Shown: piece after piece, positions 53,799 through 62,424 of the stretch
How the letters are laid out: the number at the start of each line of letters is the position of its first letter
Numbering within the stretch: the first letter of the stretch is position 1
Source: Phycisphaerae bacterium
GTDB taxonomy: Bacteria; Planctomycetota; Phycisphaerae; FEN-1346; JAACEH01
Assembly: GCA_012729015.1 (NCBI GenBank)
Contig: JAAYDY010000019.1
Coordinates: 45,117 to 109,116, forward strand
Length of the DNA stretch: 64,000 nt
Direction: 5' to 3'
Notes under the pieces: model-generated
What the model saw: the letters and a program-made list of their open reading frames with translations, nothing else
The model's database searches: none
What the model was told of the DNA's origin: nothing
Made by a program: the position numbers and the translations under genes

Positions 53799-54542
53799 AT
53801 GCAAGGTGAACGTGGGGGCAGGGGGATGCGTCCGGTAGCGGTTCGTCTTTTCCTGGGCGCAGTCCTGGTAACGGCGGCAGCCGGCGCGGCTGTGGCCGAC
53901 GAGGTGTACACGTGCGGCTTCGAGGAGACCGAGGGGTTCACCCTGGGGGCTCTCAACGGCCAGCAGAGCTGGATCGGCAATGCCGCCGCCGTGGTGGGCA
54001 ACACAGCCGCTTCCGGCACGCAGGGGGCCCAATTCACGGCCAACGGCAGCTACACGGGCGACATGTTCGTCATGGGACGCCGCTACTTCGGCAACCCGCT
54101 GCCGCGCAATCTGATCACCGTTTCACAGGATGTGATGATCGACCTCGAAAACGAGGCAGCATGGGCCGTCACTCTCTACGCCGGCAACACGCTGATCCAC
54201 TACGTTCTGTTCGACTGGAACGGCAACGTCGTGGTCGACGATCAGACGACCGGCACGAACTGGACGCCGATGACCTGGATGACGCTGACCATGGACCTTG
54301 ATCTGACCGCAGGCACCGCCGTGGTCCAACTCGACGGGAACCCGGTGTCGTCCGGCACTCTTCTCGGCGACCCGAGCCTTGGCATCGACAACATCATTCT
54401 GATAGGCGACAACTACATCGACGAGGAAGCCGCGTCCATGTACTACGACAGCCTGAGCATCACGGCCATTCCCGAGCCGGCCACATGCGCCCTGCTCGGA
54501 TTCGGGATGCTCGGCCTGGCGATCCGCCGTCGTGGGAAGTAG
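53799..54542 (+). CDS. PEP-CTERM protein (sigma-54-controlled candidate)
   Basis: A 247-residue exported protein. A signal peptide (about residues 10-35, ending Ala-Val-Ala-Asp) leads to a beta-rich mature part that resembles a lectin/LamG-like jellyroll (about 38-220). A PEP-CTERM tail Ile-Pro-Glu-Pro, hydrophobic helix and terminal Arg-Arg-Arg-Gly-Lys follows. ATG 53799 has GGAGG eight bases upstream; ATG 53826, which starts closer to the hydrophobic core, is the alternative. The upstream sigma-54 promoter is the outstanding regulatory signal. The second PEP-CTERM gene follows 154 bp later. Confidence 0.85.
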   Translation: MQGERGGRGMRPVAVRLFLGAVLVTAAAGAAVADEVYTCGFEETEGFTLGALNGQQSWIGNAAAVVGNTAASGTQGAQFTANGSYTGDMFVMGRRYFGNPLPRNLITVSQDVMIDLENEAAWAVTLYAGNTLIHYVLFDWNGNVVVDDQTTGTNWTPMTWMTLTMDLDLTAGTAVVQLDGNPVSSGTLLGDPSLGIDNIILIGDNYIDEEAASMYYDSLSITAIPEPATCALLGFGMLGLAIRRRGK

Positions 54543-54696
54543 TGGTCGGCGCGGAGTACGACGGCGGAAGGCAAACCGCGGAGGCGCGCCGCCGCTGTCT
54601 GAAGACGAAGAGGCGACGTATCCTCGCATCGGCCGCGTGGCCTGCGAGGCGGCAGAGGGGTGATTCTTGAACCGTCATTGGATTGCGGGGGTAAAC

Positions 54697-55425
54697 ATGC
54701 AGATCAGACATGCGGGGATGGTGTCGGCGATGGCTCTTGTGCTGGTGACGCTGGCGGCGGGACAGGCAGCGGCCGACGTGCTCTACGAAGACATCTTCTA
54801 TTGGGTCCCCGGGAAGGGCGACGCGTCCGTGGTGGTGATGAATCCTTCCGCGCCGCCAGTGGATGCCCTCGTGAAGATTCAGGAGACCGTCTACGACTAC
54901 GCCCAGGGCGCATCGCATCTGGCCATGCTGGCGATGATCGGCGCCATCAACGGCGACACGGTTCCGACGCAGCCGTTTGACCTGTACGTCTACTCGATCA
55001 CGAACCTGACGTACAACCCGGCCCCGCCGCAGGGCGAGACGGGCCACGGCGTGGCCGGCTACGGTGTGGCCATCGCTCCGGCGCTGCTGACGCTGGGCGT
55101 ATGGGCGCCCAACTATGCCAACCACCCGTGGACGGGCGTCCAGGGCGTGCGCTGGGACATCAACATGGACGGAGACGCCACGGTCGGCGACGGCTGGGGC
55201 ATCCTCCAGAGCCAGACGTTCGGCAGTTTCATGGTGGCGGTGCCGGCCGGAACGCCGCACAGCGTGACCGTGCCGGCCGCCGTCTGGACGTGGACCGGCG
55301 AAGAGCCCGTGGGCTACACATTCGGTTACGTCAGCGGCCTGGTCTCGGGACCGGTGCCCGAGCCCGCGACGTTCGGCCTGCTGGGCCTGGGTCTGGCGGG
55401 GCTGCTGAAGCGCCGTCGCGACTGA
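54697..55425 (+). CDS. PEP-CTERM protein
   Basis: A 242-residue exported protein with a signal peptide (about 1-27, ending Ala-Ala-Ala-Asp) and a beta-rich mature part. The PEP-CTERM tail is Val-Pro-Glu-Pro, a Leu/Gly-rich helix and terminal Lys-Arg-Arg-Arg-Asp. ATG 54697 has GGGGGT six bases upstream and begins the signal peptide; the earlier TTG at 54667 is less likely. It shares orientation with the preceding PEP-CTERM gene and may be read from the same sigma-54 promoter, as no separate one is seen. A terminator hairpin follows. Confidence 0.85.
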   Translation: MQIRHAGMVSAMALVLVTLAAGQAAADVLYEDIFYWVPGKGDASVVVMNPSAPPVDALVKIQETVYDYAQGASHLAMLAMIGAINGDTVPTQPFDLYVYSITNLTYNPAPPQGETGHGVAGYGVAIAPALLTLGVWAPNYANHPWTGVQGVRWDINMDGDATVGDGWGILQSQTFGSFMVAVPAGTPHSVTVPAAVWTWTGEEPVGYTFGYVSGLVSGPVPEPATFGLLGLGLAGLLKRRRD

Positions 55426-55475
55426 CACAGTGACACGAATCACCTCGACCTCGTTGTCGGAGGTGAGATGACAGG

Positions 55476-55520
55476 GGAAGGCCGCTCAACCTCGACGGGC
55501 CGAGCGGCCTTCCTCGTTTC
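55476..55520. terminator. Terminator hairpin between convergent genes
   Basis: A 12-bp stem (GGAAGGCCGCTC with GAGCGGCCTTCC, about 55476-55487 and 55502-55513) and a 14-base loop, followed by TCGTTTCCC on the + side. It lies between the PEP-CTERM stop and the giant gene's stop. Confidence 0.75.
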
Positions 55521-55546
55521 CCTCAACAGCCCATGCCGCCACGGTG

Positions 55547-58500
55547 TTACCGTTTCGGCGGCGCGGCCTCGCGGATCGTCACGCCGTCGCTTTCGCTCAG
55601 CACCAGCAGCGAGAACCGCTCCACGTTGTCCAGCTCGTTCGTGCTCAGCGACGAGTAGTCGAACCGACCACGCAGGTCCGTGTAGCCGTCCTTGTAGAAC
55701 TGCACCTGCCCGTCCTTCATCTTCGCGTACACCTTCACGTACACCGCCGGCAGGGCCTTGCCGCTCTCAGCGTGGGCGACCTTCAACTGGCCGTAGTTCT
55801 CGATGACCTGCAAGGCCAGCGAATTGGCGCAGTAGGCCTGTGACTTGGCCACGCCGCCTCCTGTGATTTCCACCAGCACGTTGCTGTTGTGGAACTGCTT
55901 CGGCAGGTCGAACACCTTGGTCTTCGCGTCGGCGGCAAGCGTCACGGTCTCGGTGTGGTTCGGCCGGATGGTGCTGAACTGGCCCGACACCTGCTGCACG
56001 AACGGCTGTCGCGAGAACAGCAGTTCGATGTCCATCAGGTAGTAGTTGACCGTCACGCGGTCGAGGTTCTGGTAATTGAGGGTGATCTTGCGCGCCTCGA
56101 CGGTGAAATCGAATCCCGGCTCGGTCTCGGCCAGCCGGGTCTGGCTCTGCGTGCGGTCCTCGTCGTCCACCACCTTGGCCGCCTTGCCGTCGATCTCGTC
56201 GAGCTGCGCCAGGACAGCCTGGAAGAGCTTGCGCCACCGCTCGACCGGGTACTCGGCGTACTTCTCGGCCACGCCGCGGGCCACCTTGTGGTCGAGCGTG
56301 AAGAAGTCCGCGTAGGCCCGCATGTAGTCGTACTGGAGCCGCGTCGCAAGCTTCTCGGCGTTGACGCGGCCGTGGAACGCCAGGGCCTCCTCCGTCCGGT
56401 CCTGGAGCAGCAGGTAGTACGTCACGCTCATCAGGTCCGCGTCGTCCAGCTCCGGCCGGAAGGCCAGCACGCGCATCAGGTGCTTGTATTGCTCGTCCAG
56501 CCGATTGTTCACGAGGGTCCACCGCTGCCCGAGCCGGTGGGCGCGGGCATTGACCAGCGGGCTGTATTCCAGGTGCTCGTAGCTGCGCCGGATCACCGGG
56601 TCGATCGTCAGCAGCGGCGTGTCGATGTAGTCGCCGCACTGGTTCACGAAACCGTCGCAGTGCTCCAGGTACTGCCGCGCCGCCGCGGTGACGTTGTGCT
56701 TCAGCCCGTAGGACCACAGCACATGGTCGTAGTCGTGCCGCGCATCCAGCAGTGCCAGCACCTTCTCGAAGAACGCCTTGTCGGCCATGCGCCAGGCGAT
56801 GCGGGCGGTCGCGGTGCGGTTCAGGTTGTTCGTCTTCAGGTACTCGATCACCTCGTCTTCGCTGCCCCACTGCGACACGTAGTCCCACGACGTCCTGTCG
56901 ATGTTGCTGAGCTTATCCACAACGTTGAGCGTCACGGCCGCCGTCGAAGCCACCAACTCCTCGTTCCGCGACACGTGGACCGGGTAGTGTGCATACTGGC
57001 CGGCCGTCGGGAAGTAGAAGCAGTAGTCGAGCGTCTCCGTCCGGTACGGCTCCAGGCTGACGTGCACGCTGCGGGTGTACTGGCCGCCGAGCACCGGAAT
57101 GGCGCCGTGCGGCACCTGGAGCAGGGCATCCAGCTTCTGCCGCGAGCTGGTCGGGTTCGTGATGACCACGTGGCACCCGTAGACCACCTGCGCCAGGAAC
57201 TCGTCAGTCACGTACTTCTCGATCTGCTCGTTGTCCACGTGGCGGTACCGGTCGCTCTGGCGGAAGAAGTTCTGGCTGACCAGCACGGGGAGCTTCTCCG
57301 CGGCCTCGCGGGCCTCCTTGATCTCCTTGTGGAACGCCACGGCCGCACTGCCCGGCGTCAGCGTCATCGCCGCTCCTTCGTGCGACGTCTTGTGCTCGGC
57401 CGCCTCGAACGGCAGGTCCAGCACCGCCATCGCCAGCATCATCTCGGTGAAGTTGCGGCTCGCCTCGGCCACGTGCCGCGACAGGAAACCCGGCTTGCCG
57501 CCATGGGCCGCATAGTCGTTCCAGAAGGCGTTGGCCGTCACCAGGGCCGCCGTCTGGTCGCCGATCGGCAGGTGATAGTAGTTGTTCTCAGCCCACTCCT
57601 CGGTCTTGTCGAGCCTGCGGTACAGCGCCCGGGCGCGATCCCGCAGTTGCTTCGTCTCCGGATAGCCGTAGAGGCCCTCGCCATTCTTGTCGGCGGCGTC
57701 CCCCTTCCGCCGCACAGCCGCGCCGGCCTGGGCCTTGGCCTTCTCGGCCGCCTCCTTCTTGGCGTCCATTTCGCGGACGCGTCCGGCCCAGGCCGCATCG
57801 ACTCCCTCGGCTGGCGACGGTTCGCCGGCTGGCGCTGCCGTCGCCGGCGGCGCGGCCGGCTTCGCGGCACCGCGTGCCCTCACCCCATCAAGTCTTGCCG
57901 CAAGCTGCTCGACCTCTCCCAGATTCTGCTTCAAGGCGGCCACGCCGAGCCGGTCTGCGGCCTCCAGGCTGCTGCCCTGTAGGGCCGTGGTGAACAGGTG
58001 ATTGAACCGCTCGATGTCCGGCGGGATCAGGTCATACAGCTCCTTGACGTGCCGCTCGATCACCGGCAACTGGCCCTCGATCCGCTGGGCCAGCAGTGAA
58101 CGTTCCACGATGTTCAGCCGCTCGAAGTGCCACGGCTCCAGATACGCCGACAGGTCGGCTTCCGTCAGCCAGTGGTCCATGAAGGTCTTCTCCTTCTTGT
58201 TCCGCAAATACGGCTGCACCGCCTGCCGGAAGAACTCCGGGTCTTTCTTGAACAGGAAGAAGTTCAACTCGTGGCAGGCGTACTTCGAGTATTGCTTCTG
58301 TTTCTCCTCGGCGCTGAGCTTCGGCCAGTTCAGGATGAAGGCGAACTCCGTCAGGTGGTCGTTGCGGTTCAGCACGCTGTAGAGCCGATAGACCTTGTCC
58401 AGCGAATCGAAGACCTCGAACTTGCCGGTCATGACGTCGGCGATGGTGAAGGCCTGCCCCTGGGCCAGCACGCTGATCTGCTTCTGCTCGGTGAAGTGGC

Positions 58501-61500
58501 GGGCGGGGTCCAGACCCGTCAGGAGCCGCAGGTTCCGCAGCTCCGGCGCCGTCTCGGCCAGCGACACCTGGCGATAGGCCGTGTTCTGCGGATCGACGGC
58601 CAGGACGTGGACGTGCTGGCGGTCGCCCAGCGCGGCTCGCGGCACGACCACCTCGCCGTTGGCGTCCGGCGCGGCGTTCCACAGCACCACCGACGGACCC
58701 GCCAGGAACTCCAGGCTCGTGAAGCCCTGCTCCTGGTCACGTTTGGCGAGGCCGCCGACGCCGAAGAAGCTGCTGGTGCCGCCAGTGCCACGCCCAGTGC
58801 CAAACCCGGTCGTTCCGGTGATGCCCTCACGCCCCGTCTCGGTCTTGCGGACCGCCCACGGGTTCAGCAGCAGCCCCGGCCGCGACAGCATGTTCCCCGG
58901 GAACTTCGCCGCATAGCGCCGCTCGAGGATGTAGCGGTACTCGTCGCCGATGTTGCGGCCCTCGACGTACACCGACTCGGGCGCCGCGGGTCTCACGAAA
59001 GACAGGCCCGGCTGCCACACGTTCAGATTCGACAACTCGTACTCCGGCACGTAGCGCGTCGCCACCACATGCACGCGGGCCAGCGGCCCGCTGTTGGCCA
59101 GCTTGATCCGCACGGCCTCGTTGTCGCTCGCGACCGACACGATCTGGAGCGGTTTCTCGTTGCGCACCTGCACCATCCGCGACGCCGACATCGCGTACCC
59201 GGCCTTCACGTCGCCCTCGGCAAGGCGGATGGCGATGTGCCGGGCAGCGGCCTTCAGGAGCAAGTCGTAGTCGCCCGCCGGCAATCCCTTGATCTGGAGC
59301 ATGCCGTCGGCCGCGCTCAGCGCCTCGAACCGGTCGGCCACAAACGTCTCGCCGCGCTTCTCAAGCAGCGACACCGTGTCGCGCGTCACGCCGTCGGACT
59401 CCATCCACGGCAACACGAGGGTCGAGCCCGCCGTGCCGCACACCACCCTGGGATAGCTGTGCCAGTCCCGGGCCAGGGTCCACGTGTGCGACGTGCCCTC
59501 CGGCCCCTGGACCGTCAGGCGGTCGATGTCCTTCAACGCGCCAAGCTGGATGCGGCCGCGGTCATCGGTCTGGAGCGACGCCGGCACCTGGTCGCGGAAA
59601 TCGCGATGCTTCAGCGTCAGTTGCACCGGCCGGTCGGCCTTGGCCTCGCCCGTCTTGCCAAGCACGTCCAGCACGTACTTGCCGTCGATCAGGCCCAGGT
59701 GCAGATCCTCCACACGCTCGGTCCGGTCGATGCCGTTGAGGCTGAACGATGCCGCGGCCTGGACGTCGTCCTTCTTGTTGCGGCTGACGTTCTTCACCTT
59801 GGCCCGCAGCGTGAAGTCGATCTGTGCCAACCGCTCGGGCACGCGGAACTCGTGCATCGCCTCGCGGTCTTCCGGCAGTTTGAAATCGTTGACGATCATC
59901 GTCGAACTGACGCCGTCGAGGTCCGTCGAGGTGATGACCAGCGTCACCTCTTCGAGGAACTTCAGGCTGATCGGCTCGTCGTTGAGGTCGAGCACCGGCC
60001 GGATCACCACCTGGGCCTTCTGCCCCGACAGCAGGGCCTCGCGGTCCACGTGAATGCCCGCCATCAACCCGTATTGCTCGCCTTCATGGCTGAACTGCTG
60101 GAGCGACGCAACGTCGCCGCGCATCAGCACGACGTCCTGTTCGCCCGGCTCGGTGGAGAAGGGGACCACGATCGTGCCGTCTTCCTGCGGCTTGTACTCG
60201 TGGCCGGCGATCCACGCCGTGGCGTCCTTGACGAACTCGTTCTTCTCGTCCAGCACGGTCAGCACCTGGCCGGCGGCGCTGGTGTGGGTCACCAGACGCA
60301 ACTGTCCCTTGCGGATCAGGGCGCGGCTGCTGCGACCGTTGCCGATGAAGTCCACGACGAATACGCCCCGGCGGGCGAGCGTCGGGAAATCGAAGTGCCG
60401 CGCCACCCGCCGCAACGGCGGTTCCTCGTAGGCGATCACCTGTTCCTCGTTCGGCACCAGACCGTCCAGGTTGATGTCCGTGTCCACTTCCTTGCCGTGG
60501 GTGCGGTAGTAGTTGGCCGCATTGATCTCGAACACCCGCACGATCAGCTTCTCGACGTTCTTCACGAACAGGTCCAGGGCGACCGGCTCGTCGGCCGCGA
60601 ACACGTCCTTGTTCGTCGGCGCGAAGTCCAGGTCGATCCGGTCTTTCAATGCCTGGTACTCGCCCGGCGTCAGCATCGCGTACCACTGTTCCTGGTCGCC
60701 CAGGCCGTTGACGATCTTCGTTTCGGCGAACAGCTTCTTCAGGTAGTCGTCGCGGATATACTCGTCGAACGGCTTGACCGAGTCGGCCTCCTTGAAGAAG
60801 TGCATCAGGTAGTCGCGGACCAGGGGCTCATCGGTGCCGATGACCGGCCAGGCCGCATAGTCGCCGAAATCGGCCCCGAGGTTCGCCTGGTACCGCCGGT
60901 TCTCTTCCCGGTTGAGCCACTCCGGACGCATGTAATGAATCATGCGCGGCAGCTTCACATACTCCATGAACCGATCGCGGTCGTACACCCCCAGGGCGCG
61001 GTCGTGAACCAGCCGATGATACAGCACGCACGCCTTCAGCGAGTTGTGGGCCGGGTTCAGCCGACGAACGAAATCCCATTGCCGGTCCAGGTACGCCTGC
61101 CGCTCCTTCGCATCGTGCCGCCAATCGACGTCGTCGCTGGGCAGGAGCTTTGTCATGGTGACACTGACAAACTGGGTGTTGTTCAGGAGGCTTCCGTCCA
61201 GCCGCACCAACTCTTCCAGTTGCGGCAACAGCAGTCGTTTGTGAATCTCCATCGAGCCGAAGCCGCCGCTGCCCTTGTACTTCAGGTCGTCGGCGATCAA
61301 CTGCGGCAGATTCGCGTAGTCCGGTCGTGTCAGCCGCCCCAGCAGGTCGCGCCGCTCCGTATCGTTGAGCGACGATGCGGCCAGCCACTCCAGGGCGGCA
61401 TCCTCGAAGCCCTGGAGGTCGCTGTACCGGTCGCGAGCCCGCTTCTCCAACTGCTCGCGGCCGATCTTCGCCGAATCCAGGCTGGTCGGCAGGTCGCTTT

Positions 61501-61873
61501 TGCGGTCCATGCGCTCCCGCTGGTGGTTGAACTGCACGTTCAGCCGCTCGCGGATGAACTCCAGGGCTTTCGCCGGATCCTTCTCGTATGCCAGCAGCGC
61601 CTGGCGGTTGCGGATCTGCTCGACCAGGGGAGTGTACTTGTACCGCTCGATCCACTGCTGGAGCATCGGCTCCACCTTGTCGAGCTGTCCGGTGTTCTGG
61701 TAGTGGAGGCAGTGGTAGTAGTAATACTCCTCCGTGCCCGGGATCAACTGTTTCAGCGCCTCGGCGCGGTCCCTGGCCAGGGCGAAGTCCTCCTCGAACC
61801 CGATGTCGCCGGCCCAGGCGGCAGGCGAGGCAACGATCGCAACCGTCAACGCCATCATTACTCTGCGAATCAT
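55547..61873 (-). CDS. Giant exported protein (about 2,108 residues), function unknown
   Basis: The largest gene of the window. It has a signal peptide (about 1-22), then mostly helical repeat sequence (about 25-400). Beta-sandwich segments (about 420-1010), weakly reminiscent of alpha-2-macroglobulin MG domains, follow. A Gly-rich linker Gly-Phe-Gly-Thr-Gly-Arg-Gly...Phe-Phe-Gly-Val-Gly-Gly (1023-1041) and long helical regions (about 1050-1800), with an Ala/Pro-rich low-complexity spacer near 1325, come next. The C-terminal part is beta-rich. No thioester Cys-Gly-Glu-Gln motif was seen, so it is not a canonical alpha-2-macroglobulin. The second ATG (61873) is favoured because AAAGGA lies upstream at correct spacing, while the first abuts it. 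Confidence 0.75.
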   Translation of the reverse strand: MIRRVMMALTVAIVASPAAWAGDIGFEEDFALARDRAEALKQLIPGTEEYYYYHCLHYQNTGQLDKVEPMLQQWIERYKYTPLVEQIRNRQALLAYEKDPAKALEFIRERLNVQFNHQRERMDRKSDLPTSLDSAKIGREQLEKRARDRYSDLQGFEDAALEWLAASSLNDTERRDLLGRLTRPDYANLPQLIADDLKYKGSGGFGSMEIHKRLLLPQLEELVRLDGSLLNNTQFVSVTMTKLLPSDDVDWRHDAKERQAYLDRQWDFVRRLNPAHNSLKACVLYHRLVHDRALGVYDRDRFMEYVKLPRMIHYMRPEWLNREENRRYQANLGADFGDYAAWPVIGTDEPLVRDYLMHFFKEADSVKPFDEYIRDDYLKKLFAETKIVNGLGDQEQWYAMLTPGEYQALKDRIDLDFAPTNKDVFAADEPVALDLFVKNVEKLIVRVFEINAANYYRTHGKEVDTDINLDGLVPNEEQVIAYEEPPLRRVARHFDFPTLARRGVFVVDFIGNGRSSRALIRKGQLRLVTHTSAAGQVLTVLDEKNEFVKDATAWIAGHEYKPQEDGTIVVPFSTEPGEQDVVLMRGDVASLQQFSHEGEQYGLMAGIHVDREALLSGQKAQVVIRPVLDLNDEPISLKFLEEVTLVITSTDLDGVSSTMIVNDFKLPEDREAMHEFRVPERLAQIDFTLRAKVKNVSRNKKDDVQAAASFSLNGIDRTERVEDLHLGLIDGKYVLDVLGKTGEAKADRPVQLTLKHRDFRDQVPASLQTDDRGRIQLGALKDIDRLTVQGPEGTSHTWTLARDWHSYPRVVCGTAGSTLVLPWMESDGVTRDTVSLLEKRGETFVADRFEALSAADGMLQIKGLPAGDYDLLLKAAARHIAIRLAEGDVKAGYAMSASRMVQVRNEKPLQIVSVASDNEAVRIKLANSGPLARVHVVATRYVPEYELSNLNVWQPGLSFVRPAAPESVYVEGRNIGDEYRYILERRYAAKFPGNMLSRPGLLLNPWAVRKTETGREGITGTTGFGTGRGTGGTSSFFGVGGLAKRDQEQGFTSLEFLAGPSVVLWNAAPDANGEVVVPRAALGDRQHVHVLAVDPQNTAYRQVSLAETAPELRNLRLLTGLDPARHFTEQKQISVLAQGQAFTIADVMTGKFEVFDSLDKVYRLYSVLNRNDHLTEFAFILNWPKLSAEEKQKQYSKYACHELNFFLFKKDPEFFRQAVQPYLRNKKEKTFMDHWLTEADLSAYLEPWHFERLNIVERSLLAQRIEGQLPVIERHVKELYDLIPPDIERFNHLFTTALQGSSLEAADRLGVAALKQNLGEVEQLAARLDGVRARGAAKPAAPPATAAPAGEPSPAEGVDAAWAGRVREMDAKKEAAEKAKAQAGAAVRRKGDAADKNGEGLYGYPETKQLRDRARALYRRLDKTEEWAENNYYHLPIGDQTAALVTANAFWNDYAAHGGKPGFLSRHVAEASRNFTEMMLAMAVLDLPFEAAEHKTSHEGAAMTLTPGSAAVAFHKEIKEAREAAEKLPVLVSQNFFRQSDRYRHVDNEQIEKYVTDEFLAQVVYGCHVVITNPTSSRQKLDALLQVPHGAIPVLGGQYTRSVHVSLEPYRTETLDYCFYFPTAGQYAHYPVHVSRNEELVASTAAVTLNVVDKLSNIDRTSWDYVSQWGSEDEVIEYLKTNNLNRTATARIAWRMADKAFFEKVLALLDARHDYDHVLWSYGLKHNVTAAARQYLEHCDGFVNQCGDYIDTPLLTIDPVIRRSYEHLEYSPLVNARAHRLGQRWTLVNNRLDEQYKHLMRVLAFRPELDDADLMSVTYYLLLQDRTEEALAFHGRVNAEKLATRLQYDYMRAYADFFTLDHKVARGVAEKYAEYPVERWRKLFQAVLAQLDEIDGKAAKVVDDEDRTQSQTRLAETEPGFDFTVEARKITLNYQNLDRVTVNYYLMDIELLFSRQPFVQQVSGQFSTIRPNHTETVTLAADAKTKVFDLPKQFHNSNVLVEITGGGVAKSQAYCANSLALQVIENYGQLKVAHAESGKALPAVYVKVYAKMKDGQVQFYKDGYTDLRGRFDYSSLSTNELDNVERFSLLVLSESDGVTIREAAPPKR

Positions 61874-62424
61874 GGAAAGCATCCTTTCGCGAACAGGTTC
61901 AACGGGATGACTCGATCGGTGCGGCAGCGATGCTGTCGGATGAGTCTGGTCGGGGGCGCTGCGAGGACTCCTGCCGGCCCTTCGGGGCGCACCCCATGCG
62001 CCCTACAGCATACATAGACGCCCGTATGCTGTCGCGGTTCCACGAAAACAATCCGCCGGCAGATCGGCCAGACTCGATCTCCAGCGGGCCGCCCACACGG
62101 AATTTATCAGAATAAACGCTCGGTCCTGGTGATATTCCGGATGGGACTCTGGTGAAACCACCTGCACTGATTGCGTTTTTCAGCATTGAAACGGCTATTC
62201 TGCCGGTCGCCTGGCTCAGGAAGGATGGGCGACAATGTTTATGGTGGTGTATTTTCCCTATGTGGCTCCTGCCTCTGCCGTGCGATACAGAACCCCCGGA
62301 GTGTCATGCGTATGGCACACCCTCTGGCGAGAGCGTTGCCCGTTGGGGGGGCATTGTTGCGGAGCGGGCCGAACCGGCAGCATCCGAGGGCAGGGCGTCC
62401 GAGGCTTTCTGGGAGGAGCAAGCG
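61874..62424. other. Intergenic region between divergent genes
   Basis: About 550 bp upstream of both the giant gene and the chemoreceptor. AT-richer segments lie near 62100-62120 and 62170-62200 and probably hold promoters, but no strong -35/-10 pair was found. A TGGCAC at 62313 lacks the -12 GC required for sigma-54. No gene recognised. Confidence 0.5.

Noticed and set aside
58127..62017. A 1,296-codon open frame on the + strand
   Set aside because: It is antisense to the giant gene, starts without a ribosome site and has composition typical of the complement of a GC-rich gene.
62311..62328. Sigma-54-like TGGCAC upstream of the chemoreceptor
   Set aside because: The -12 position required to be GC reads GG, so it is not a valid match.
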